In this document: positions 10,001 through 21,400 of the stretch, in pieces
How the letters are laid out: the number at the start of each line of letters is the position of its first letter
How positions within the stretch are numbered: position 1 is the stretch's first letter
Origin: Cafeteria roenbergensis
Lineage: Eukaryota > Sar > Bigyra > Bicosoecida > Cafeteriaceae
Length of the DNA stretch: 64,000 nt
Assembly (NCBI GenBank): GCA_008330645.1
Contig: VLTN01000001.1
Span: 930,001-994,000, forward strand
Direction of reading: 5' to 3'
Translations under genes and position numbers: made by a program
The notes under the pieces: model-generated
Told to the model about the DNA's origin: nothing
What the model saw: only the letters and a program-made list of their open reading frames with translations
Database searches by the model: none

Positions 10001-13000
10001 GCACCGGCCCGCCCTGGCTCGCCCCTCGCGTTCGATCGCGGCGAGTCTGCAGGAGCAGGCAGCGCGTCTCGCCCCCGCCCCCCCGGCTCCGTAAGCTCGG
10101 CAGTGGGCGTGTGGGGCGGAGGAGGAGACGGAGCAAGCACCGTCGCCGAGTCTGTGCCGGGAGTCCCCACGTCAATTACCCGCGTGGGGCCGTTTGGTGA
10201 CAGCGCGGCAGCTCCGTCACCCGCGCCCGTGGGCAGTCCGGCGTTTGGCCAGCCTCGTCGCGCAGCCAAGCGGCTCACCAGGGAGCAGGCGGAGAAGCTC
10301 CGCGAGCAGGTGACTGCCAACGCGGCAAAGGCCGTAAACCAGGCCGCGCTTGCCACGCAGCAGGCCGAGGAGGCTGTTCGCAAGCTGGAAGGCATGGGCT
10401 CGGGGTCGCCCCTTGACGGACCAGCCGGCCGCCTTCGCGGGGCGCGGAAAGCCGGGTCGCTGGATGACGCAGCCCGGGGCGACGATTCGACCAAGGCTTC
10501 GCCTGCGCCATCCCCGGGAGGGCACGACGAGAGCCAAGGGGGTGATGCGGACCTGGACCGGCAGCGGGGCCGCGCCGCTCGCCTGCCTGCCGCGCGCGAG
10601 GGCCCCAACCCCGAGCCCAAGGCTGCGTCCGCGACGGGAAGCGTGGCCGCAGCTGCCGCCGAGGCAGAGGAGGCCCTTCGGCGCGGCAGGGAGGCGGCGG
10701 ACTCGGCGATTCGCGCCGTCGCCGCTGCGATGGGGCACAGCGGTCGGCACTCTGGGGAGGAGCCGCCGGCCTCTGGCGAGCAGGGGTTCTCGGTGTCGGT
10801 TCCGCTCAAGCAGCAGAAGTCACAGGCGGCGGCCCAGGCCCAGGCGCATTCGCACGCGCGCCCGACGCCGGCCTACGGTGGCCGCCCTGCGGGCCAGCTG
10901 GCCAGCCCATCTGGCGGGCGCGGCACCGGCCACGCCTTGCTTTCGAAAGACGCCCTGGACTTCGAGGTGCCGCGCACCTCAGAGGTCCTTTCCGCGTTCC
11001 GACGCGCCGTGTTCGACTCTGCTGGGTTTCTGGACATTCGCCGCTTGCCAGAGCTGTGCCGGTCCCTCGGCCTGCCGGTCCCTTCCGGCTTCCTTGGTTC
11101 CCAGGCCAACGTGAGGGACGTCGACCCGACGGGGGAGGGCGCCATTGACGAGAGCGAGTTCATCAACTGGTGGGGGAGGCACTGCGACCGCATGCGCCGC
11201 CAGCACGAGGCGGCGGCTGTCGAGGCCGCCGCCCAGCGGCACCGCAATGCGGAACGGGCCCGCGCCCAGGCCTCGATGCAGGACGGCGAGGAGACCGTGC
11301 GCGGCCCGCTGCCAGAAGACGACGACGAGTCCCTCGCCTCGCGCTCGCTCGACTCCAAGGCGGACGGCCTTCAGGCCACGATCGCCGCCCTCGCGAGGCT
11401 GCAGGCGCAAACCGCGGCACTCAAGGCGCGAAGCCAGGACCTGTCTGTGGGCCGGGGCGCCTCGTCTCCGCCAGGCAACGCTGCGGGCACCGCAGGGGCG
11501 CGCGGCCGCTTTGGCGCCTGGACCACCAGCGGCGAATCGCCATCCAAAGAGGCCACTGCGGCGGCTTCAAGCCCGGAAGGGGCCTCCTTGGTGTCGGGAC
11601 GGCAGAGACCGCTGCGTCGGCGTGCGAAGCGCGGTGACGCAAGCGCGGGCGTCGAGATCACTGTGGCTTCCCGCCCCCACGACGCGGCCGCTGCCGACCC
11701 CGGTGTCCAGGATGCAGCCGCTGCTGCGGAGGCAGCGGCTGCCGAGGCTGCGACCCTCAGTGGCTTCTCGTGGGTCCGCAAGTACCTCCCCGGCCCACCG
11801 GCAGAAGGCAACAACAGCAAGCGTGCTGCAGATGCTGAGGCTGCCGGCGGTGGCGAGGCCGGCCAGGACGCTGCTGCTCCTGCTGCTGGCGCAGCGAGCG
11901 GCGCCTCGCGCAAGCCGGCGGATGTATCGACGCTCCTCGAAGGCGCACGCAGCCAGCAGGCCGATGCGTCCAGCAAGGCCGCGGCGAAGCCGCAGCCGCC
12001 CCAAGCAGCCTGGCCTCGCGTCGCTGGAGCTGGCGCCGATGGCAGCGGAGTAGACCAAGGCTTTACGCCGGGGCAGTCTGCAAGCGGAACGGCGCTCAGT
12101 GCCATGGGGGCGCTCGCTGTGGCCGCCAGCATTGCCAGCTCGGGGGGGGGCGGGGCTGCAGCCGTGGCAGGGCATGGCCACCGCCTGCCGTTCCCAGGGG
12201 CCGAGGTGTCTGCCAGAAGCAGCGTGCTCGCACCGCCCGGCTTTGGCACCCGCGCTGCGGACGGGATCAAGGCGCATGGCGGCACGTCGCAGCCCGGTTC
12301 GCCGGCTCGCAGGACCGACGAGGCGCCGCGTCGGAGCGCCGTGTCTGCCGCCGGCCTTGACTCTGCCGCCGCGTCCCTGAGCCCAAGGGCGTTCGGAGAC
12401 CTGGTTGGAGCCGCTTCGGCCCGCGAAGAGACCGGCACTGGGCGCTCTGGCGCTTCTGAGCCTCACCTGGAGGAGGACTCGCCTGTGCTCATCCCGCTTC
12501 CGCCGCCAGCAACCGTTGTGTCGTGCGGAGCAGAGGGCCCCACCCACGGCTCGCTGCTGGAGCAGGCCCGCATGGCTGTGTCCAAGCGGGAGCTGGGCGA
12601 CGGCGGAGTCGGACTGGAGCATGGGTTCGGCGTCGAGCTCCGCACGCCCGAAGCTGCAAGGTTCGGGATGGGCCCGGTGGACCAGGCGGCTGGCATGTCC
12701 TCGCCCGGAAGCGCACTCGGCGCAGCGACCAGCGTCGCGGCATCGCAGTCTCGGCTGGCCGAGGTGGATCTGGCAGCCACCTCGCAGTCAGTGGTGTCGG
12801 CTCCCCTCGCCGACGACCACTGGAATGAGGCGTGGCAGCAGACGCTCGAGATGCCGGAGTGGACCTTTTCGCAGGCTGCCCGCAAGGCCACGGCCAAGGC
12901 GGCGCTGCTGGGCCGCTTTGCCAGGGCAGCTGCCAAAGCTGCCGACACCGTGGTCTGCGAGCTCGGTCTGCCGGTGGAGCTCCGCAGCATCGCTCCCATG

Positions 13001-16000
13001 GCAGCCGCAGACGACGACGATGACGACGACGACGACGACAACGACGACGACGACGGATCTGTGGGTGCAAGGGACGCGCAAGGAGCTGACCGATCGCCAG
13101 TCGGCAGCGCGTTTTACCACGACGGGCTGATCCTCAAAGTCGCCGAAACGCCTGCCGGCGAGGGCAGCGACGATGACCGCTCCCCCGCCGCCTTTGCGCG
13201 GGCGGGCTGCAATGCCTCGTCGGTCGAGCGCAGGGTGATGGGCAACGAGCTGCGCGGCCAGAGGATCGTTCACCTGGCAGCGACCGAGGTGTTCCGTGAC
13301 TGGCTGCAGGCCAAGGGCCCGCCCGGTCCTGGCACGGAGGGAAGGAAGCGCCCCCCTCCCCTCTGCACGGCCCTTTGCGCCACAGTGGACGTGCTTGGCT
13401 TCCGGGTGTACGTCCTCGCCGTGCCCCCCCTCGACGACGAGGAGACGCTGGTGTTTGGCAGAGTCGACGACTCCCAGCCCATGCTGGACCGCTCGCCCAT
13501 CCTGCGGCGCATGATGCGCCGCCTTGCCAAGCACCTCAACCTGCGCCCGCACGCGGCAGAGGCTCTCGCCTACGCGCCCGGAGCAGGGGAGGATCCTGCC
13601 ACGCTGGCCCCCCGCCAGGTTCAGGTTCCGCTCAGCGTCACCTGCGTTGCTCATCAGTGCTACGACCGTCGCTTCTACATCGACAACCTGGCAACGCTGA
13701 TGCCCGCTGAGGCGCCTGCAGCGGACGTCGCCACGGACGGCCTCCAAGTCAGCCCGAATAGGCTTCGCCCGGAGCTCGTGGCTGCCAACAGCGAGCCCCT
13801 GTCAGCAGACTCGTTCCACCCCCGCGGCGACGAGAGCAGCCCAGTTGCGCCCGATGTTCTCACGCTCGGAGCAGCAGCCGCTGACAGCGACGAGTGCGAC
13901 GCCGCTGCGACCCGCGCCGTGCGGCGCCTGCTCTCGGACCGCGTTTCAGCAGTGGCCCGTGCGCTGGACAGCATGCAGAGCTGCCCGCTCGACTCGGCCG
14001 AGGCCACGCTCCTCTTGCACCAGGCAGGCGTCAACGCGAGGTACCTCGGCAAGGTGGCCGCAGCCTGCGTGGCCCCTCACGCCCGCGAGGCCCTTGCGTG
14101 CGAGATGGTGGCTCGGACTGTGAAGCATGTGCTGAACCGCTCCCTGAGGCGCAAGGTGCGCGCGGTCGGGCGCTCCGCCGGCATGGCCTGCAAGGCCGCC
14201 TCCGCGCGCGCGACAGCGTCTGGCGTGGCCGTGGGCGAGGCCGAGGAGCAAGGCGCGCGCGCAGCGGCCGGCGTGATGGGAACGCTGCGCGGCGAGGCGC
14301 GGCAGGTCATCGTGGACGTCTTCAACCTGGTGCTGGGCGCGGGCGATGACTGCGAGAGCTTCTGGCGGGACATTGTTCTGCCGGGGGTGTACGCCAAGTT
14401 TGGCTTCCGCGTCGCAGCCGACGAGCTGGAGGCGTCCCCGCAGGCGGGGAGCACGGCCCTCGCGCTGTCCTCTTCGTCAGCAGCCGTCGCGCAGTCCGTG
14501 GCCTCTATCGACGCAGCCCGAGGCTGCCCGCTGCACAGGCCCGCGCTGTTCGCGGCCTTGCAGCACCACTGCGGCGTGCTCTTCCGTGACGGTCCTGCGG
14601 CTGCCGCCGCAACCGCCGCCGCAACCGCCGCCGCAACCGCCGCCGCTGCTGCGTCTGGCGCAGGTGTGCCTGGAGCGGCGGGCTCCTCGGGCGGATCCGC
14701 CGCCCTCTCCGGCTCCCGCGCAAGCTACGCCTCGTCGCGGAGCGAGAGGGCAGCTGCCCTGGCCGCACAGTCCTCGGCGCAAATGATTCTTTGCAACCAG
14801 CTCAGCAGGCCCGCGGCGACCACCGCCCCGGGGGCCTCCGGTCAGTCGCTGCCGCAGGTAGCTGTCGACGCTGGGGAGGCGGCGGCTGCTCGAGCCAGGC
14901 AAGCCTTCGCCTGGGGGCTGGCTGCAGAGCCGCTGACGCCTGCCGACATCGTGTTTGCCCCTGCTTGCGTGTCGACGCTGCGCCGGCCCGGCGCGGCCTT
15001 GGAGCTGGACGCGTCTGCGGCGTCCGCCGAAGAGCTGCTGGCTGCCGGGGATGCTGCGGGTGCTGTTGCGGCTGCCAACCTTCGCGTCGCGCTGCTGCAA
15101 GCCATGGGGTCTCGTGCCGCCGAGTCAGGGCCGTCCCCGGCATGGGGCTCCTGCGGCGGCGGCGACGCGTTGGAGCTTGGCAGGGCGCTCACCCTGCTTG
15201 CCAAGGCGCAGCTCGCCAGCGGCCACCCAGCTGAGGCGCTGCACAGTGCGTCAAAGGCTGCTGCCGCGCTGCCCCGCCGACACGCCGCGCACGGGCGCGC
15301 GCTGGGCGTGAAGTGCGCCGCTCTGCTTGCGCAAGGCGGCAGCGGCGCAGCGGCCGCGCTCGCGTTCGCCGCAGCCGTCAGCGCCTGCGAAGAGCACCTC
15401 GGCTCGCCCCACCCAGCGGCCGCAGCGCTGCACGCAAGTGCGGGTGCGGCGCTCATCGCCGCGGGGCGCCCCCAAGACGCAGCCCCGGTTCTGGCGGGAG
15501 CGCTGCAGAGGCTGCAGCGCGGCCTGGGGTCGCGGCACCCGGCTGCCGGCCGCGTGAGCGAGCTTCAGGCCCAGGCCTACCTTGCGGGCGGCGACTATGC
15601 GTCGGCTGCCGCGTCCGCCGAGCGCGCGGTGGCAGTGGCGGAGGAGACGATGGAAGCGGTCGCCGGCCCGGTCTCCTCGTTCAGCGCGGCGCCACGCTCA
15701 GTGCCATCAGCCGCTGGGGGCTCCAGCGCCCCAGCATCGCCGTTTTTCTCCCCGCCCCGCTCGACGGCGCAGGGCGACGCGCCCCACTCGGCGCGCAGCT
15801 CCCTTGCGGTCGTGCTGGGCGGCCCGGCGGCCGCCCGGGGCCGCGCTGGCACCTCCGCCAGCCTCGCTGCCGACGCTGGCTTCGCCGCGGTGCCCAAGTC
15901 TGCCGAGCCCTGGGCCAGCGACGAGGACGACGCCTACGCGGCTGCAGCAGCGGCCTGCCCGCAGCCCGTTCGCGCTCAGCTGTGCAGCGCTCTGTTCATG

Positions 16001-16993
16001 CTCGCGCACTGCCAGGCCCGCCGCGGCAAGCTAGCCCCGGCTGCGGCGGCCGCTGCTCGCTGCCTCGCCATCCGGCAGGCCGTGCTTCCCAGCGACTCCC
16101 CCGCCCTGTTGCGCAGCAGGCTGCAGCTTGCAGCGGTGATGGACCGCCTGCAGCGTCACGCCGAAGCGGCCGAGCTCGTCGCGCATGCCCTCGAGTCGCT
16201 CAAGCTGGTGAAGACAGAGCTGGCTTTGGGCGCCGTGCAGCGGGGCACGCGGCACCTTCTTCGCCTTGTGTTCGCGTCAGCGTCCGCCCAGGTTCGCGCC
16301 GCGCTGCAGGGCGCCATTCGTGCCCGGCAGCGGTCTGGGGCGGACTCTGTGGGTTCCTCGCTTCGGTTCGTGCTTGGCATGCTGTGGGCCGGCCCCGCTC
16401 CGGCCTATATCCGCGAGGTGATCGAGGCTGTCGCCACCGGCGGTCGCGGCTCCCCTGCATCGACGCCGTCGTCCCCCGCCCGGCCGTCCGGGCGCAGCGG
16501 GCCCGCGTCCGCCTTTGCGCCTGGCGCCCCACCCGCGGCCGACCAGCTCGTCTGCCTCGTGGCGCTCCTCGACGACGAGGCCGCTTCGCCTCACCCCGCC
16601 ACCGTTTCGTTGTTGCCAGCCTCCGCGTCTGCGTCGCTCGTGGCGGGTGAGGCTGCTCTCGAGCTGGCAGCGGCCAAGGCCGCAGCCGTCGGCACGGAGG
16701 GCTCAGTCGCCTTCGCTCGGCTGCAAGGAGGCGGTGCCTGGTCTACGAGCGTTGCAGCGCTTGCCGTAGCCAACGCTCCCACCGCTGGCGCCGCCGCGGC
16801 TGGAGCAGCTCAGACTGTGAGCCCCACTGCGATGCTAGAGGCGGCTGCTCGCCCGGCTAGCCAAGCGCCCCAAGGCTCGGACCTGGCGAGGCATGCTGGA
16901 GCCGTCTCCCGCCTCGCCCACGCGCTGTCCCTTGACTTCGCGCATTTGCCATCGGGCGTGCTCGGCTCCGCCGACTCGCTTGTGGTCATGTGA
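7082..16993 (+). CDS. giant PH / EF-hand / Clu-domain / TPR protein
   Basis: Predicted about 3014 residues from exons 7082-7102, 7451-7714 and 8234-16993. The N-terminus reads as a PH domain: MEGCLWQ, then VWRQRWSVL, a strand ending RPWAVAAS, and a final helix with AAWLAAVQ. A degenerate EF-hand pair follows, with canonical loop DPTGEGAIDESE at 11123-11158. At about 12800-14450 is a Clu (clustered-mitochondria) region: YDRRFYIDNL, LRPELV, LHQAGVNARYLG and EMVARTVKHVL are its hallmarks. The C-terminal part (about 15000-16200) has Ala-rich TPRs of kinesin-light-chain type. Long disordered linkers separate the domains. Known Clu proteins bind mRNAs for mitochondrial proteins and affect mitochondrial distribution; that role here is inference. 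Exon 2 could instead begin at 7463. The second intron is inferred from the interrupted PH domain and a strong pyrimidine tract before 8234; it keeps frame, so coding read-through is not excluded. Confidence 0.8.
7711..7842 (+). repeat. (GCTGGT)22 hexanucleotide microsatellite
   Basis: Twenty-two perfect copies of GCTGGT in a row, 132 bases, with no interruption. If translated in the host frame it would give an alternating Leu-Val run of over 40 residues in the middle of the PH domain. It more likely lies at the start of intron 2, whose best donor (GTGCTG, 7715) falls in the repeat itself. The perfect repetition suggests a recently expanded, length-variable locus. Confidence 0.95.
13010..13055 (+). 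repeat. GAC-rich run encoding poly-Asp
   Basis: An almost pure GAC/GAT trinucleotide run inside the Clu-type gene. It encodes about 15 acidic residues, broken by one Asn. It sits in a linker inside the Clu region, about residue 1690. Confidence 0.85.
14603..14648 (+). repeat. 12-base tandem repeat, poly-Ala/Thr coding
   Basis: About three and a half copies of a 12-base unit (GCCGCCGCAACC) inside the Clu-type gene. It encodes an Ala/Thr linker just after the Clu region. Confidence 0.75.
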
Positions 16994-17602
16994 GCGGCTG
17001 CTTTTTCTCGTCTTCGTCCGCTGCTCATTTCTGGCCGACGGCTCCGAGCCCGTCATGCCCCCAAAGCCCTTTCGTGAATCGCATTGTTCGTTTGGCCTCG
17101 GCTCTGTGCTCGCGCTCCGCCTTCGGACGCCCCTCTGAGCTGCGCCGTCGCCGACTGACGGACCCAGCTTGACGTGCGTGATGCAAACGATGCGGCGCCG
17201 TGCCGGGTGTAGATTGTAATGTGCCTGTCGGTGATGACGCCCCATGCTGTGCCGCCAAGGCCCCGTGCACCCCGCGATGCAGACACTGGCGCGAGCATCG
17301 CGCAGCTGCCGCGAAGCCGCTCCCGGGGTGCCATCGCTGTTGCCGCAAGCCATGCGTGCAAACTCGGCGCAAGGTCGCGGTGGCAGAGCGCGCCCAACGG
17401 CGCAAAGCAGCCGAAATGGGTTGTGCTCCCGCAACTGTCTCGGCCAGCACCCTGCCAAGGACTGCTCGCATGGTTAGCCAACGGTGCTCGACTCGAGTAG
17501 GTTGCCCCACGAACAGTGTGCCTCTTGCTGCCGGCGTTGGCGCCAGCAGGCTTGCACTGAACCGCCCGCGCTGCTGCCGTGGCATCGCGTTGCCGTGCGC
17601 AG
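16994..17602 (+). other. spacer that must contain the unresolved first exon of the dynein light chain gene
   Basis: About 609 bases between the Clu-type stop and the first recognisable roadblock exon. The roadblock frame runs into a TGA about 40 bases upstream of 17603 and has no ATG, and a CAG acceptor precedes 17603. A short upstream exon ending in phase 0 is therefore required. Candidate ATGs include 17219 (followed in frame by a GT at 17231) and the ATG near 17470 that directly abuts a GT. None is clearly better, so I do not choose. The Clu-type 3' UTR is also here. Confidence 0.45.
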
Positions 17603-18206
17603 GCCGCAAGCGAGGTCGAGGAGACGCTGAAGCGCCTCCAGAGCCACAAGGGGGTGGAGGCGATCCTCATTGTGAACCACGACGGCGTGCCCCTGCGCTC
17701 GACCATGACGGTGGAGCAGACCAAGAAGTACGCGGAGCACATGTCGTCCGTGAGCCGTTCTCGTTGCGGCGCCAGCCTCCTCGAGTCAGGCACGCCTCGC
17801 AGGCCCACGCAGGCTTGGTGGGCCGGACGCCCACTTCCCCTCTGTTTGGTCCTGCGTCTCTGGGTGTCTCGCAGCTTTGCAGCATTGCCCGGTCGGCGGT
17901 GAAGCAGGTCGATGGTACGGTGAGCAGTAGTTGCTTGAACTCGATTCCCGGCGGCTTGCCGGGCTCCGCCAGCGAGGCGGAAGCGGGCCTCCCTTCGCTA
18001 CCGAGACTGTCTCGCTGTCTGTGTGGCCGTCGCAGAACGACTTGACCTTCCTTCGGGTGCGAACAACGAAAAACGAGGTGATGATCGCCCCGGACAAGGA
18101 GTTCATGCTCATCGTGGTGCAGAACCCGCACGCCGAGGACACAGCAACGGTTGCACCGCTGGCGACGGCAGCGGCAGGCGCGAGCGCGTTCGACGACGAC
18201 GAGTGA
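17603..18206 (+). CDS. DYNLRB: dynein light chain, roadblock/LC7 type (first exon not resolved)
   Basis: Light chain that homodimerises on the intermediate chains of cytoplasmic, ciliary and intraflagellar dynein. Three exons are clear: 17603-17749, 17875-17919 (only 15 residues) and 18036-18206, all phase 0 with GTGAGC donors, giving 120 visible residues. Diagnostic segments are [54 protein letters not shown]. Family members are about 96 residues; the excess is an Ala-rich, acidic C-terminal tail ending FDDDE. The N-terminal Met and perhaps a few residues lie in an unresolved upstream exon. Confidence 0.92.
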
Positions 18207-18327
18207 CGGTGAGGCAAGCTGCGTGGGATGGACGATGCATCGCGAGTGTGCGTTGTTTGTGCTGCTGGAGCAGTCGAACGCGTTTTTGCGCGCTGGCGCC
18301 CCGGGGCGCCCACTCGCGTGCTCACCA

Positions 18328-18333
18328 AATAAA
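18328..18333 (+). promoter_or_regulatory. candidate polyadenylation signal AATAAA
   Basis: AATAAA in an A-rich patch (CAAATAAAAACAC) 122 bases after the dynein light chain stop. It stands out in the GC-rich background and is the only clear AATAAA placed near a 3' end here. Assignment is by position and motif only. Confidence 0.45.
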
Positions 18334-18402
18334 AACACATCACGCGCAGCGCGCCGATGTTGAAAGCCGTCGGGCCACGGGGCCCTGGGGGGCAAGCTCC
18401 TT

Positions 18403-21400
18403 TCATCCTAGCTCCGCGGCGAGGCCAGCGCGATGCCCTCCGGCCTTGGCCGCGGCCTCGCGAATGCGGGACGCCACCTTGAGGAGCTGATGGTGGCGCT
18501 CCGCAGCGTGACAAAGGGGCTCCACGCCTGCGCCGCCGCCAGACGTCCCCTGCCTGGCCCCGGCAGCGGCGTGGGTCACCCTCACGGCGTGATCCGCGGC
18601 AAGCACGGCACAGCGCACCACCCTGGCCGCAGCCCACGATGCCACCACAGCCGACGAAGCTTGCGGCCATCGGCCAAGCGCCACGAGGGCCGGCACCGTG
18701 AGCGGTGTCGCCTGCCGGCCCACAGAGGCGGCGCGGGGCGTGTCCGCCTCCGCCTTACCGGCCGCCGGCTTCCTGGGCAGCGCGCCCTGGGCAAGGGAGA
18801 GCTTCTCCAGGCACGCAGCATGTGCGCCGCAGCGAGCCTCCCTACAGAAAGCCTCGGCCATTGCGCCAGGGCCAGTGAGAGGCCCAAGCGGGCCGAAAGC
18901 CAGCACATCGCTTCGCCAGAGCACGGACACGCGCACCAGGAAGGGCCCCGCGGGCTGCACCAGGACCACAACGCGGGTCACTTGCGAGCTCACCGCCTCG
19001 AGCGCGAGCCCGCCCAGCGAGTCCTCGGCCCAGACTACGAGCACAGCGTCGTTCCCGATGTGGCGCTTCCGGTTGAACGCGACCGCTGCCGACACGCAGG
19101 CATGGCCGTGCTCGTCAGTTGGGGCAGACGTCGGCGAGGTGCTGGACGACGCTGCGCTTCCGAGAGCCCGCGCGGCCAAGTCCTCATATGCAGGCCCGGA
19201 GGCTGCGAGGGGCGGGTCCACGGCGCTGGGAGCCTGCGCGCGGGCAGCCTCAGGCCCGCGCGGCGGCCGACTGGCCGGCGATGTTGCAGATGATGCGGGG
19301 GACCCCGCGACGGACCGCTGCGCCGAGCGAGGGGAGGCGACTGCCGAATGAGCCGCTGGCGAGAGCCCAGAGACGGCCGCTGCCGCGCTCGGCAACGAAG
19401 CAGGGGGCTGCGGCCCTGTTGCTCTGTCTGGGCCAGCAGCAGCAGCAGCAGTAGCTGTAGCAGCAGCAGCAGTAGCAGTAGCAGCAGTAGCAGCAGTAGC
19501 AGTAGCAGCAACAGCAGCAGCAGGTGCCGGCGTTGCCGCTGAGGGTGCCGCTGCCGGGGCGCTGGCCTGCCCGGCATCCGGAATGGGCCCCTTGCCGTCG
19601 CCAGTGGGTGTCGCTGGGCTGGCGGATGTTGGCGGGGCGGGCGGCTGGATCATCGTGGCCACGTGGAACACGACCCGAGTGCCGCCACCCAGCCCCTCCC
19701 ACACTATCGCATGGGTCCCGTCTGCGTCATCGCGCCGGTCCAGGCCCGCCAAAAAGCCTGGGCATCGCTTGGTGCGGACCATGCTGCCCAGGCTCCGCAC
19801 GAGCCGCTCGTAGCTGCTGGGGCCGGGGCCGCGGTTTGCGAGCGCCTCGTTGAGGGTCGTCTGTCCGGCTCGCAAGAGCACCACCCCCACCTTGACTGTC
19901 GAAAACGACGGAAGGCTGTCGACCATGGCCACCGAGCGGTGCAGCCTGTCCGTCGCGCCCCTGAGCCGCACGAGAGGCGTCCTCACCGAACCTTGCGGCG
20001 CGTGACGCTGGGCGGCCTGAGGGGGGGTTCCCGTGGGCGGCCGCCCCAGGGGGCCGCCAGCCCCAGACGCCGCATCCGAAACGCGCCTCGGATCGCGGTG
20101 GACTGGGCTCCCAAGCGCAATGGGACTGGGCAGCGACAGGACGGCCACGCTGGAGCCCGCGCTGCGCAGGTCCGCGGTCCCTAACGTTTGGGAACACACG
20201 CCTCGCGCTTGGGCTGGCCGGCCCGGAAGAAGCGACGATGCTGCCTGGAGCCGAGCCTGCTGCGCAAGCCTCGCTGCAAGCTCGCGAAGGCACTCCTCGG
20301 CCACAGAGGCCGTGCGCGTGGAGCGGCCGGCGGCCGGCCACAGCCTGGCCTTGTCGAGGAAGCCCCGGCGCGCCACGCCTCCCAGCACGCCGGGGGCACG
20401 AAAGACGATGCCATGAGAGGCCGGCTGGCCCTCTTGCGCGATGCCCCGGGCGCATTGCTGGGCGGCCTCGGCGTTGCCAGCTTGTCCATAGGCCTTCCCG
20501 TCGGCATGTGGCCATCGTCGCGCGTCGCCAGCGGGCAGCAGCTCGGCATCCACGCTCCGGTCCATCAGCAGCGCGGGCTTCTGTCCTGGGGAGGCGGCAA
20601 TCGTCGCACCCCTCGCGTGAGATGGCCGGCGTTGGGCTCCGCCGGCGAAGTTCCGGGCGCTTGCAAACCGCACCAGGCTCAGCAATGGGTCGGCGCCCCT
20701 GCCCCCGAACTGTGCATGCGGCGTGCTTGCCGCGCTCTCCGCTTCCGTGGCCGAGGGGGAAAGGGCGACGCCTCGAGTCGCGGGGCCGTGCTCCCCTGGC
20801 GCGAACGTGGCGCTGTGATCCTGGATGCCGCGCGGAGAGCTCTGCGGCGACGGAGAGTCTCCGTCGGAGCGCAAGGCCGCCGGGGACCCTTCGCCGGGAG
20901 CGACAGCGTCGCTGGCGGGCACGGGCATTGGCTCTGGCACTGGCGAGGGCCGCTTTGCCGACGATTGCGAGGGCTGCCGCTGCGGCGACAGCGCCATTGG
21001 GGGCGGCGAGGGCACGAAATGCGAGGCCGTGTGGCTGCGCGCGAGCGGGGAGGAGCGTGGCGGAGGCGCACCCGAGCCTGCCCCTCCGCGGCTCGACGGC
21101 GAGCCGGGACTCTTGCCGCTGGGGGCGGCGGTGTTGAGCCGCGAGGCTGCCGCAGCGAAGGTAGCCTGCGGCGCGGTGACCGAGCGAGGCATGGTGGCGG
21201 TCGCCTTGCCAGCGCCACGGGTTGGCTGGCGATGGTCCTGGAGTGTGGACAAAGCCGGGGTGGCCGTGCCGCCTGTGTCGACCCGTGGGGCCCTCGCGAA
21301 GCTGCTCACGGGCTGCGCGCCGGCGCCCACACTGGTCGCGTCGCCGGCGCAGGACATCCCCTTGAGGGACCTCGATTGATCAGGCGGCGACCACCCGCTA

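Noticed and set aside
8349-10094. 581-codon plus-strand frame inside the Clu-type gene
   Set aside because: It is an Arg/Pro/Ser-rich alternate frame of the Clu-type coding sequence without any domain.
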